A stretch of 64,000 nucleotides of DNA, from the NCBI RefSeq assembly GCF_022748595.1, contig NZ_JALDSX010000012.1:28397-92396 (forward strand). Reading direction: 5' to 3'. The stretch comes from Brevibacterium sp. ZH18 (lineage in GTDB: Bacteria; Actinomycetota; Actinomycetes; Actinomycetales; Brevibacteriaceae). A model generated the notes under the pieces. That model did not search any database. It had not been told where the DNA came from and saw only the letters and a program-made list of their open reading frames with translations. The position numbers were made by a program, and so were the translations under genes. Shown piece by piece: positions 41,461-50,773 of this stretch; position 1 is the stretch's first letter; each line of letters starts with the position of its first letter.

Positions 41461-43317
41461 GTGAAAGAACAGAACCTGGACAATGTTGTCCCACCGGCCA
41501 CCACCGACGCTCTGCTTTCGTCAGCAGACATCGAGTTCCTCCTCTACGACTGGTTGCGCGTCGACGCCCTCTGTGAGCGTGAACGGTTCGCCGGGCACTC
41601 CCGCGAGACCTTCGACTCGGTGCTGGCCGCCAGTGAAGAGCTGGCAAAGGAACACTTCGCCCCGCACGCCAGGAAGTCCGATCTCAACGAGCCGACCTTC
41701 GACGGCGAGCGCGTCACCCTCATCCCTGAGATCAAGACCGCGCTCGACCGCTTTGCCGATGTCGGGCTGCTGTCGGCGACCATGGACGAGGAGATCGGTG
41801 GCATCCAGCTGCCGCAGACCGTAGCCACTGCCTGCTTCTCCTGGTTCCAAGCGGCCAACATCGCGACCTCGAGCTACCCGATGCTGACTATGGCCAACGC
41901 GAGCCTGCTGTTGGAATACGGGACACAGGAGCAGATCGAGACCTTCGTCCTCCCCGAGATCGAAGGCCGCTTCTTCGGCACCATGTGTCTGTCGGAACCC
42001 GAAATCGGGTCCTCACTTGGCGACGTCACCACGCGTGCCGTCCCTGACCCCGACGGGCCCGACGGTACCTTTCGGGTGTATGGCACGAAGATGTGGATCT
42101 CCGGCGGCGACCACGAACTGTCCGAGAACATCGTCCACCTCGTCCTCGCTCGTGGCGACGGCGATGGACCGGGGACCAAGGGCCTGAGTCTCTTCATCGT
42201 TCCCAAATTCCTGGTCAACAGCGACGGCAGCCTCGGCGAACGCAATGACGTCGTGCTCTCGGGACTTAACCACAAGATGGGCTGGCGCGGGACGACGAAC
42301 ACGCTGCTCAACTTCGGCGAGGGCACGCACACACCGCAGGGTTCAGGCGGTGCCATCGGCTACCTCGTGGGGGAGCGCGGCAAGGGCTTGACCTACATGT
42401 TCCACATGATGAACGCGGCACGCATCGGTGTCGGTGCCGGGGCCGTCGCGCTCGGCTATCACGGGTACCTCGACGCCCTGCGCTATGCCCGTGAGCGTCG
42501 CCAGGGCCGGTCCGATGACGGCCGCGGCAAGGATTCCCCGCAGGTGCCGATCATCGAGCACGCCGATGTCCGCCGCATGCTCCTGTCCTCGAAGAGCTAC
42601 GTCGAAGGCGGTCTCGGCCTCGTCCTCTACGCGGCCACGCTGCTCGACGAATCCGAAACCGCAGCCACCGAGGCCGACCGCGCACGTGCAGCACTCCTCC
42701 TCGATGTGCTCACCCCGATCGTGAAGACCTGGCCGAGTGTGTGGGGACTCAAGGCCAATGACCATGCGATTCAGGTCCTCGGCGGCGCCGGCTACACCCG
42801 CGACCATGCCGTCGAGCAGCTCTTCCGCGACAACCGACTCAATCCGATCCACGAGGGCACGCATGGCATCCAGGCCAAAGACCTCCTGGGCCGCAAGGTC
42901 GTCATGGGCGGGGGAGAAGGTCTGAGGGTCCTCGTCGAGGAGATGCGATCCACCCTCGCCGAGGCGACCGTCGGGTCCTCGTGGAACGACGAATCCGCGG
43001 CCTTGGCGCAGGCCATCGACCGCATCGAGACCGTCACCGCCGCCGTGTGGAAGTCCGGTGAACCTGTTCGTGCGTTAGAGAACGCGTGGACTTACCTCGA
43101 AGCGGTGGGACATACGGTCATCGCCTGGCTGTGGCTGCAGCAGGGTATCGCTGCCGAGGCTGCCACGGCGTCGCGTGGTGACTCGACGCTGTTGCGCGGC
43201 AAGATCGCCGCCGCTCGCTACTTCTTCATCCACGAACTCCCACTGACCGGGCCGTGGTTCGATCTTGTGGAAAACGGCCCGGCGACATTCACCGACCTGG
43301 ACGACACCTGCCTGTGA
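41461..43317 (+). CDS. Large acyl-CoA dehydrogenase (DmdC/FadE5-like, about 600 residues)
   Basis: 618 residues, GTG start at 41461; TAGACT seven nt upstream points to a leaderless message. The dehydrogenase core shows MCLSEPEIGSSLGDVTT, KMWISGGDHELSENIVHLVLAR and a C-terminal NPIHEGTHGIQAKDLLGRK with the catalytic Glu in the usual C-terminal place. An extra C-terminal domain of about 150 residues (EEMRSTLAEATVG onward) marks the DmdC/FadE5-like branch. It oxidises an acyl-CoA, possibly a thioether- or medium-chain substrate; nothing nearby fixes which. It is monocistronic. Confidence 0.88.
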   Translation: MKEQNLDNVVPPATTDALLSSADIEFLLYDWLRVDALCERERFAGHSRETFDSVLAASEELAKEHFAPHARKSDLNEPTFDGERVTLIPEIKTALDRFADVGLLSATMDEEIGGIQLPQTVATACFSWFQAANIATSSYPMLTMANASLLLEYGTQEQIETFVLPEIEGRFFGTMCLSEPEIGSSLGDVTTRAVPDPDGPDGTFRVYGTKMWISGGDHELSENIVHLVLARGDGDGPGTKGLSLFIVPKFLVNSDGSLGERNDVVLSGLNHKMGWRGTTNTLLNFGEGTHTPQGSGGAIGYLVGERGKGLTYMFHMMNAARIGVGAGAVALGYHGYLDALRYARERRQGRSDDGRGKDSPQVPIIEHADVRRMLLSSKSYVEGGLGLVLYAATLLDESETAATEADRARAALLLDVLTPIVKTWPSVWGLKANDHAIQVLGGAGYTRDHAVEQLFRDNRLNPIHEGTHGIQAKDLLGRKVVMGGGEGLRVLVEEMRSTLAEATVGSSWNDESAALAQAIDRIETVTAAVWKSGEPVRALENAWTYLEAVGHTVIAWLWLQQGIAAEAATASRGDSTLLRGKIAAARYFFIHELPLTGPWFDLVENGPATFTDLDDTCL

Positions 43318-43481
43318 GGACGTGAGGCTCAGCCGTTCGAGTCGGTTTCGGGAGTTGTCGTCGCGACGATTGAGGCCGAAATGGTACGCGAAAATCACGG
43401 GCTTGCCGTATCGCAAAGGTGATTGGGCGCGCATGATGGTGATACCAGGTTCGAGCACTGAGATCCCGAGGAGGTGCAGTC

Positions 43482-43664
43482 ATGTCTGAAAATCATCAGC
43501 CGGAGAACGGGCAGGACGGGTCCTCGACCCCTCCCGCCGAGGCGACCGTGGGTTCCGCTGAAAGGTCGGAGTCCGAGCAGATCCGTTACGACCACGATGA
43601 CAAGATGGTCGACGAATGGGAAGACGAATCATTTCCCGCAAGCGACCCGCCGGGACACTACTGA
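43482..43664 (+). CDS. Small acidic protein with C-terminal SFPxSDPPxHY motif (copy 2)
   Basis: 60 residues; excellent SD (GAGGAGG) before ATG 43482. Acidic, Gln/Glu/Ser-rich N-terminus, then DDKMVDEWEDESFPASDPPGHY up to the stop. The conserved tail is shared with the protein at 39792 while the N-terminal halves are unrelated, so selection acts on the tail, perhaps as a binding or degradation tag. The stop codon is followed by two further in-frame TGAs created by a tandem duplication. Confidence 0.8.
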   Translation: MSENHQPENGQDGSSTPPAEATVGSAERSESEQIRYDHDDKMVDEWEDESFPASDPPGHY

Positions 43665-43691
43665 TCAGTTCACGATTGATCAGTTCACGAT
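43662..43691. repeat. Perfect 15-bp tandem duplication over the stop codon of the small SDPP gene
   Basis: TGATCAGTTCACGAT at 43662-43676 and 43677-43691, each copy beginning with an in-frame TGA; a third in-frame TGA follows. Confidence 0.9.
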
Positions 43692-43831
43692 TGAGATGAC
43701 GAGCGCACTGCCGCGAGAGCCGAGGGATCGGGCCGTCTGCGGTGGTGCGCTTTGTCGTGGAGCCCAGAGGAGACTGAACCGCCGAGTCTCGGTCAGGAGA
43801 ATGTGCTGAATGGCGTCGTTGTCACGGGGCA

Positions 43832-45178
43832 TCACACAACAGCGGCCTCTCTGACTTCTGGGCGACGGTTCGCCTCAACATCGACTCCGCGCATGCCCAG
43901 CAGCACGACTGCCGCCAGTAGGAGCACAACGCCGACGAAGACGTAGATCGCTTGCGGAGTCCACCCGCCGTCGAGCATCGCACCGGTGGCTGTCGGGGCG
44001 ATGATCGCGCCGAAGCGACCGATCCCGATTCCCCAACCCACACCGGTCGAACGCAGCGAGGCCGAGTAGGACTGCGGGGTGAGGACGTAGAGACCGGCGA
44101 TGCAGCCGTTGCTGAACATGCCCACCAGGACGCCGACGATGACGACCAGGACGATCCACTGCGCGGTGAAGATGAACACTGCCATCAGGATCGCGGCCAG
44201 CACCGAGAAGCACATCAGCACAGACCGGGTTGACCAGCGTGAGGTGAACAGTCCGAAGACGACCGAGCCGATGGCTCCGCCCAAGGTCAATCCGACAGTG
44301 ACGATCATCGACAAGGTGTCGGTGAGCCCTGTTTCGTGCATGAGGCGCGGGGTCCACGAGTTGACGAAGTAGAAGCCGAACATCACGATGAAGAACGTTG
44401 CCCAGACGACGAAGGTGACCCGACGATTGCGACGATTGAACAGGGCCAGGACACCAGAGTCGCTCGTCTCGCTCTCCTCAGCAATGGTCGTGGCAGAGAG
44501 ATTAACGGGGTCGGTGCATCCCAGCCTGCGGGCAATGAGTTCGAGTTTCTTCTGCGCGTTCTGCGGTTGCCGGTTGTAGAGATAGGACGGCGATTCGGGG
44601 ACCAGCAGGAGAACGAGAACGAGGGAGACGGTGGCGAGGCAGCCGCCGAGGACGAAGACCGAGCGCCACCCGGAGGTGGCGATGAGCGAGACCATCACCG
44701 AGCCGCCAAGCGCCGCACCGAGTCCGTAGCCGGCAGTGTAGATGCTGATGACCAGACCGCGACGCTTGCGGGAGGCGTATTCCGCACAGATGACATTGGT
44801 GCCCACCAGGATGCCGCCGATTCCCAGACCCGTGACGACGCGCCAGATACCCAGCTGAGTCGCCGAGGTGGCGGTGGCGGAGAGGAAGAGACCGCAGATA
44901 TTGACGAGGAGAGCCACGATCGTCATGTTCCGTCGCCCGATCCGGTCCGCAACCGGCCCCAGGACCAGGGCACCGATCGCCATGCCGAGCAGCGCGGCGC
45001 TCATCACCAGGCCCAGTGCCGTTCCCGAGAGGGAGAACTCCTCACTGACTTGGTTCGAGGAGAAGGAGATGGCAAGGACGTCATAGCCGTCGAGGGCGTT
45101 GAGGAAAGTGCAGATGCCGACGATCAGCCATTGATAGGCCGACATTCGAGAGGTGTTAAGTCGTTCGCGCAGGTCCAC
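43832..45178 (-). CDS. MFS transporter, aromatic acid:H+ symporter (AAHS) family
   Basis: 448 residues, GTG start 45178 with GGAG upstream. AAHS features: NALDGYDVLAISFSSNQV in TM1, GPVADRIGRRNMTIVALL in loop 2-3, GTNVICAEYASRKRRGLVIS, and a large central loop. PcaK, VanK and BenK belong here, so a benzoate- or vanillate-like substrate is likely. It diverges from the metF/demethylase operon, with matching operator palindromes before each arm. Confidence 0.88.
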   Translation of the reverse strand: MDLRERLNTSRMSAYQWLIVGICTFLNALDGYDVLAISFSSNQVSEEFSLSGTALGLVMSAALLGMAIGALVLGPVADRIGRRNMTIVALLVNICGLFLSATATSATQLGIWRVVTGLGIGGILVGTNVICAEYASRKRRGLVISIYTAGYGLGAALGGSVMVSLIATSGWRSVFVLGGCLATVSLVLVLLLVPESPSYLYNRQPQNAQKKLELIARRLGCTDPVNLSATTIAEESETSDSGVLALFNRRNRRVTFVVWATFFIVMFGFYFVNSWTPRLMHETGLTDTLSMIVTVGLTLGGAIGSVVFGLFTSRWSTRSVLMCFSVLAAILMAVFIFTAQWIVLVVIVGVLVGMFSNGCIAGLYVLTPQSYSASLRSTGVGWGIGIGRFGAIIAPTATGAMLDGGWTPQAIYVFVGVVLLLAAVVLLGMRGVDVEANRRPEVREAAVV

Positions 45179-45224
45179 CGCATACTCCGATTCTGTGGTG
45201 AGATAAGCATCCGCATCATTGCTG

Positions 45225-45246
45225 GATACCTATGACGATAGGTAAA
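45225..45246. promoter_or_regulatory. Operator palindrome, permease side
   Basis: TACCTATG, AC, GATAGGTA with flanking A/T: one mismatch from a perfect palindrome and the same sequence as the site at 45406-45427. It lies about 50 bp upstream of the permease start. Confidence 0.65.
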
Positions 45247-45321
45247 GCGTGACGCTCAGCACATTATCAGTGGCTTCAGGCTCGGGCAATGGCGGCGCCT
45301 TGCCGAGCGGGTCGATTGCAC

Positions 45322-45396
45322 CCAGGTGTCATCGGCCCAGGTGTCATCGGCCCAGGTTCCATCGGCTCAGGTTCCATCGACCCTGGGTTCATCAGC
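45322..45396. repeat. Five-copy degenerate 15-bp tandem repeat
   Basis: CCAGGTGTCATCGGC twice, CCAGGTTCCATCGGC, TCAGGTTCCATCGAC and CCTGGGTTCATCAGC, head to tail with period 15. Copies decay toward the metF side. It is in non-coding DNA between the two operators of the demethylase cluster. Confidence 0.85.
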
Positions 45397-45405
45397 GAGA
45401 AACCA

Positions 45406-45427
45406 TTTACCTATGGACATAGGTAAA
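45406..45427. promoter_or_regulatory. Operator palindrome, metF side
   Basis: TTTACCTATG, GA, CATAGGTAAA: a perfect 22-bp palindrome, followed 10 bp later by the probable -10 TATAGT (45438-45443), so bound protein would cover the -35 region. Confidence 0.75.
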
Positions 45428-45486
45428 TGCCTATGCGTATAGTGATTTCAGGAACCCACCGCAGTGTTCACGAAAGGAATCACCAC

Positions 45487-46332
45487 GTGGAGGCAACAAC
45501 CGCAACCACCGTGCTCGACGACTTCTCCCTGGAGATGACAGGCAAAGACGTGCCCAGCCTTCAGCAGGCCGCCCACGCGATTCCGCAAGGAACACGCGTC
45601 AACGTCACGTTCCTCGGTAACGAGAATCTGGAAATGCGTGTCGAAGCCGCCAAGGAAGTGCTCGAACTCGGGTTCGTTCCCGTCCCTCACATCCCGGCCC
45701 GCAGACTGAAGTCAGAGTCCGAGCTGCGCGAGTTCCTCGATGCTCTGCAGCAGGCTGGAGCCAGTGACCATGTCTTCGTCGTCGGGGGAGACCCGGCAAC
45801 TCCCGAAGGCCCCTACTCTGATTCGCTCTCGGTCATTCGCACCGGCATCCTGCAGGACTACGGCGTGACTGAGGTGGGAATCGCCGGGTACCCCGAGGGC
45901 CACCCCGACATCAGCACCGAGATCTTGTGGGAACACATGTCGGCCAAGAGCGCCTCGCTGGCAGAACAGGGGCTGGGTCAAGTCGTCCTCACCCAGTTCG
46001 CCTTCGATGCCGAAGCAGTCGTGGCGTGGGTCCATGAAGTGCGCAGCCGCGGAATTGAGGCTGACCTTCGGATCGGCACGCCCGGGCCCGCAGGCATCAA
46101 ACGCCTCCTGGGCTATGCCCGCCGGTTCGGTGTGGGCACCAGTGCCGGAATCGCGAAGAAGTACGGGTTCTCGCTGACGAACCTCCTCGGCACCGCCGGA
46201 CCGGACAGATTCCTCACCGACCTGTCCTCCTATGAGTCCATCACCGCTCAGTCATCAGGAGTGAAAACCCACTTCTACACCTTCGGTGGGCTCTCGGCCA
46301 CAGCCGAATGGGTGCAGGACTTCACCGCATAG
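45487..46332 (+). CDS. metF: Methylenetetrahydrofolate reductase family protein
   Basis: 281 residues from GTG 45487 (AAAGGA upstream); the frame is open earlier but runs into the promoter. TIM-barrel MTHFR features: VNVTFLGNENLEMRVEAAKEV, VPHIPARRL, VFVVGGDPATPEGPYSDS, GIAGYPEGHPDIS and the flavin/folate region LTQFAFDAEAVVAWV. It interconverts methyl- and methylene-tetrahydrofolate. Next to a tetrahydrofolate-dependent demethylase it would recycle the methyl group, as metF does beside ligM in Sphingobium, rather than serve methionine synthesis. Confidence 0.88.
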   Translation: MEATTATTVLDDFSLEMTGKDVPSLQQAAHAIPQGTRVNVTFLGNENLEMRVEAAKEVLELGFVPVPHIPARRLKSESELREFLDALQQAGASDHVFVVGGDPATPEGPYSDSLSVIRTGILQDYGVTEVGIAGYPEGHPDISTEILWEHMSAKSASLAEQGLGQVVLTQFAFDAEAVVAWVHEVRSRGIEADLRIGTPGPAGIKRLLGYARRFGVGTSAGIAKKYGFSLTNLLGTAGPDRFLTDLSSYESITAQSSGVKTHFYTFGGLSATAEWVQDFTA

Positions 46333-46375
46333 GCCTAAAACCGATACCCGACGGCACAACAAGCGCTCACCTTAA

Positions 46376-47824
<1,449 letters not shown>

Positions 47825-47910
47825 GAACTTCAGTCGGTGAGAACTGTAGTCTGAGGGGGCCTGAACAAGATGTTCGGGTCCCCTCGCTGATTCACAGGAT
47901 AGGAACCACG

Positions 47911-48513
47911 ATGAGTCTCCGAAGCGCGATTCTTGCGCTGCTGCGCATCGGGCCGATGTCCGGCTACGAGCTGCAGAAGCAATTCTCCCAGTCCGTTGGG
48001 CATGTGTGGCATGCTCCGGACTCGCAGATCTATCCGGAGCTGCGGAAGATGGAGAAGGAGGAGCTTGTTTTTGCTGAGGAGCAGGTGCGCGGCACTGCCG
48101 GGATGCGCCGCGTCTATCACGTCACCGACGCGGGGGAGCATGCGTTCGTCGGATGGATGAACGCGCCGCTGAAGTATCAGCGCACTCGCGATTCCGCGCA
48201 TTTGAGAGCTGCCTACCTGGAGACGGCCAGCCCCGACGCTGTGCTTGAGTTCCTGAACAGCCACATCGCTCATTGGATGGGCGAGTTGGAATGCTGGGAA
48301 GACGAGATCGCGACGATCGACGCCTATGAATCCCCGATGCTCAACCGCCGCCTCGCCGTCACCGCTGACGAGGACCGCGAGGAGACAGTCGCCTACAAGC
48401 GATTCGCCTACGAAGGTCTGGCGGCACGCGCTCGTGCTGAAATCGACTGGGCCGAACGCGGTATCAAGCTCAGCAAGAAGCTTGGGCCGAAGGCAACGAA
48501 GTCGGAGAAGTAG
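47911..48513 (+). CDS. PadR family transcriptional regulator
   Basis: 200 residues from ATG 47911; AGGA upstream. N-terminal winged helix SAILALLRIGPMSGYELQKQF, then DSQIYPELRKMEKEELVFAEE and RRVYHVTDAGEHAF, and a C-terminal coiled/helical dimerisation domain of the Vir type. PadR proteins typically answer to phenolic acids. Its location 86 bp after the demethylase gene makes it the likely reader of the TTTACCTATG palindromes, though known PadR sites are ATGT-8N-ACAT-like, so this is not certain. Confidence 0.88.
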   Translation: MSLRSAILALLRIGPMSGYELQKQFSQSVGHVWHAPDSQIYPELRKMEKEELVFAEEQVRGTAGMRRVYHVTDAGEHAFVGWMNAPLKYQRTRDSAHLRAAYLETASPDAVLEFLNSHIAHWMGELECWEDEIATIDAYESPMLNRRLAVTADEDREETVAYKRFAYEGLAARARAEIDWAERGIKLSKKLGPKATKSEK

Positions 48514-48595
48514 GGCTTCGCCTAAGCCGGTGACGACAACAGTGCGAGATCACTGACCCCATTGGCCTTATGACCTGGGTCACGTAACATCAAGT

Positions 48596-49597
48596 ATGGA
48601 CGTCATTGACTTTGTTCCAGAGCGCAATCAGTTCGTCTACACGTTCGGCGGTTCCCAACCGGCCGCCACAATCAAGCCCGGTACCGCGTTGCGTCTGTGG
48701 TCCGAGGACGCCTTCAACAATGCGATCACCTCGGTCACTGATATCCCGAGTGAGAAGCTTGATCCGCAGTTCCTGAACCCGCAGACGGGGCCGTTCTACG
48801 TCGAAGGCGCTGAACCAGGGGACACCTTGGCTATCCACATCGTCGATCTCACGCCTGCACGCAGTTGGGGAGCCTCGGCGATGATCCCGTTCTTCGGCGG
48901 TCTGACGGCCACCGACAGAACCAGCCTCCTGCACGATCCTCTGCCAGAAGGCGTCTGGATCTACGAGATCGACTCCGCCTCCAGCACCGTTGGATTCCAA
49001 ACACGCCGAGGCGACTTCGAAGTCGCTCTTCCGATCGAGCCCATGCTCGGCACCGTTGGTGTAGCGCCGGCCGGTGGAGAAGTGCATTCGTCTCTGACCC
49101 CTGAACGCTACGGCGGAAACATGGACACCCCAGAGATGAAGGTGGGCACGACCGCTTACTTCCGCGTCAACGTCGAGGGCGCCATGTTCTCCATCGGAGA
49201 CGGACACTATCGGCAGGGTGAAGGAGAAGCTTGCGGTACGGCGGTTGAGGGAGCAATGAACTCAACAATCATCGTCGACCTGGTCAAAGGCGGGGGCCCG
49301 GCCTGGCCTCGTCTGGAGAATGATGACCACTGGATGGTTGTGGGGTCCTCGAGGCCAATGGAGGACTCATGGCGGATTTCCCAAGTGGAGATGATCCGCT
49401 GGCTCGGCGACCTGTACAAACTGGACGCCATGGATGCCTACCAGCTGCTCACCCAGATCGCCCTGGTTCCAGTCGCCAATGTGGTCGACACCAACTACAG
49501 CGTCGTGACGAAGATAAAGAAGTCCCTGCTGCCAGCGAGCAGCGCGTTCGACGGGCTCCACGCAGACCTGCGTGATCGCGCCCGTTCATTGGTCTAG
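48596..49597 (+). CDS. Acetamidase/formamidase family protein
   Basis: 333 residues, ATG 48596. FmdA-fold features: PGTALRLWSEDAFNN, NPQTGPFYVEGAEPGDTLAIHI, a metal-site GGEVHSSLTPERYGGNMDTPEM, and GDGHYRQGEGEACGTAVEGAMNSTI. The enzymes hydrolyse formamide, acetamide or related short amides to acid and ammonia. TAACAT five nt before the ATG with TTGGCC at -35 and no SD suggests a leaderless start. It follows the PadR gene in the same direction; how an amidase fits demethylation is unclear, possibly an N-formyl or amide derivative of the substrate. Confidence 0.87.
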   Translation: MDVIDFVPERNQFVYTFGGSQPAATIKPGTALRLWSEDAFNNAITSVTDIPSEKLDPQFLNPQTGPFYVEGAEPGDTLAIHIVDLTPARSWGASAMIPFFGGLTATDRTSLLHDPLPEGVWIYEIDSASSTVGFQTRRGDFEVALPIEPMLGTVGVAPAGGEVHSSLTPERYGGNMDTPEMKVGTTAYFRVNVEGAMFSIGDGHYRQGEGEACGTAVEGAMNSTIIVDLVKGGGPAWPRLENDDHWMVVGSSRPMEDSWRISQVEMIRWLGDLYKLDAMDAYQLLTQIALVPVANVVDTNYSVVTKIKKSLLPASSAFDGLHADLRDRARSLV

Positions 49598-49617
49598 CTC
49601 GTTCATTGGTCTAGCTC
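49584..49617. repeat. Perfect 17-bp tandem duplication over the formamidase stop codon
   Basis: GTTCATTGGTCTAGCTC at 49584-49600 and 49601-49617. The TAG stop (49595-49597) is in copy 1; the period is not a multiple of three. Confidence 0.9.
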
Positions 49618-49646
49618 ATGAGAGCAGAGAAGAAAGAAGGCACATT

Positions 49647-50405
49647 GTGGACTTAGGAATCAGCGGAAAGACAGCAATGGTCACCGGTGGTACACGCGGT
49701 ATCGGTCGAGCGATCGTCGAGGCCTTCCTCGCGGAAGGCGCACACGTTGCGTTCTGCGCCAGAAACGGCACGGAGATCGCCGAGGCGGAAGAGGCCCTGG
49801 CTGCAAAAGGAAAAGCCGTCGGCACAGTACTCGACGTCAGCGACGCCACGTCCCTGTCTGCGTGGGTTGAGGCCACAGCTGCCGAGTTCGGCGGAATCGA
49901 CATGGTCGTCAACAGTGTCAGTGCCTTGGCGATTCCGGATACAGAAGAGAACTGGTACGAGTCGTTCAACGTCGACATGATGGGCACGGTGCATCTGTCG
50001 AAGCTCACGAGTCCGCATTTGGAGAAGAGTGAGGTCGCCTCGCTGATCTCCATCTCGAGCGTCTCGGGGAGAGAAGCTGACTTCGCTTCAGGCCCTTATG
50101 GCACGATGAAGACCGCGATCATCGGCTATATGGCCGGGCTCGCGCTCAGCCTTGCCGACAAGGGGGTCAGGGTCAATACTGTGTCACCGGGCAACACCTA
50201 TCACGAGGATGGAGTGTGGCCCGGAATCGAATCGTCCGACCCCGAACTGTTCGCGCAGGCGATGAGCCTGAATCCCACTGGACGGATGGGCACGCCTGAG
50301 GAGACGGCAGCGAGCGTCGTGTTCTTGTCGAGTCCGCTGTCGAGTCGCACCACTGGCGCGAACCTACTGATCGATGGAGCATTGACCCGCGGTATCCAGT
50401 TCTGA
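49647..50405 (+). CDS. SDR family oxidoreductase
   Basis: 252 residues from GTG 49647 (AGAAGG six nt upstream). VTGGTRGIGRAIVEAFL, VNSVSALAIP (in place of the usual NNAG), SISSVSGRE with the catalytic Ser, and GPYGTMKTAI with Tyr-Lys. The C-terminal NPTGRMGTPEETAASVVFLSS is typical. It ends the metF-demethylase-PadR-amidase run, so it may oxidise or reduce a side-chain alcohol of the aromatic substrate; that is inference. Confidence 0.87.
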   Translation: MDLGISGKTAMVTGGTRGIGRAIVEAFLAEGAHVAFCARNGTEIAEAEEALAAKGKAVGTVLDVSDATSLSAWVEATAAEFGGIDMVVNSVSALAIPDTEENWYESFNVDMMGTVHLSKLTSPHLEKSEVASLISISSVSGREADFASGPYGTMKTAIIGYMAGLALSLADKGVRVNTVSPGNTYHEDGVWPGIESSDPELFAQAMSLNPTGRMGTPEETAASVVFLSSPLSSRTTGANLLIDGALTRGIQF

Positions 50406-50420
50406 AACTAGGCGGAAGGC

Positions 50421-50627
50421 TCAGCTGTCGGAGTCGTCGATGTCGTTAGAGTCGTTGGAGTCCTCGTGTTCGTCCTCCGACTCGACTTGGTCTTTCTTGT
50501 CTGCGTTCTCGTCCTTTATGCCGAATTCGCTGTCATCGGGAAGCTGAGAAGTTGGTGCCGCGTTGGCGGCTTCGTCGAGGTTCTTCGCGGCTTTGCGGAT
50601 ACCGTCTTCGATCGGCACGATGTTCAC
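50421..50627 (-). CDS. Small, extremely acidic protein
   Basis: 68 residues; GAAGGGTG before the ATG. N-terminus amphipathic (MNIVPIEDGIRKAAKNLDEAA), then a long Asp/Glu/Ser/Asn tail (SEDEHEDSNDSND). Convergent with the SDR gene. The tail is disordered and repetitive. No family recognised; the SD and start make it credible. Confidence 0.55.
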   Translation of the reverse strand: MNIVPIEDGIRKAAKNLDEAANAAPTSQLPDDSEFGIKDENADKKDQVESEDEHEDSNDSNDIDDSDS

Positions 50628-50743
50628 CCTTCGCTGTCGAATGTGAGGTGGCGGCCAGTCTACGCGCGGCTCGAGTCAGGGTATAGAGAAGCGCGTGAGG
50701 AAACTCGAATGAGATTCCCCACGCGCTGGTCCAATCACCGATA

Positions 50744-50773
50744 GATCAGTACACGACGGATCAATACACGATG
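50744..50773. repeat. 15-bp tandem duplication over the stop codon of the aryl-alcohol-type dehydrogenase
   Basis: GATCAGTACACGACG (50744-50758) and GATCAATACACGATG (50759-50773), 13 of 15 matching. On the minus strand the gene ends IVY-stop, and the outer copy repeats VVY-stop in the same frame. Confidence 0.8.

Noticed and set aside
45322..45396. CRISPR array
   Set aside because: Repeats are contiguous, 15 bp, without spacers, and no cas genes are nearby.
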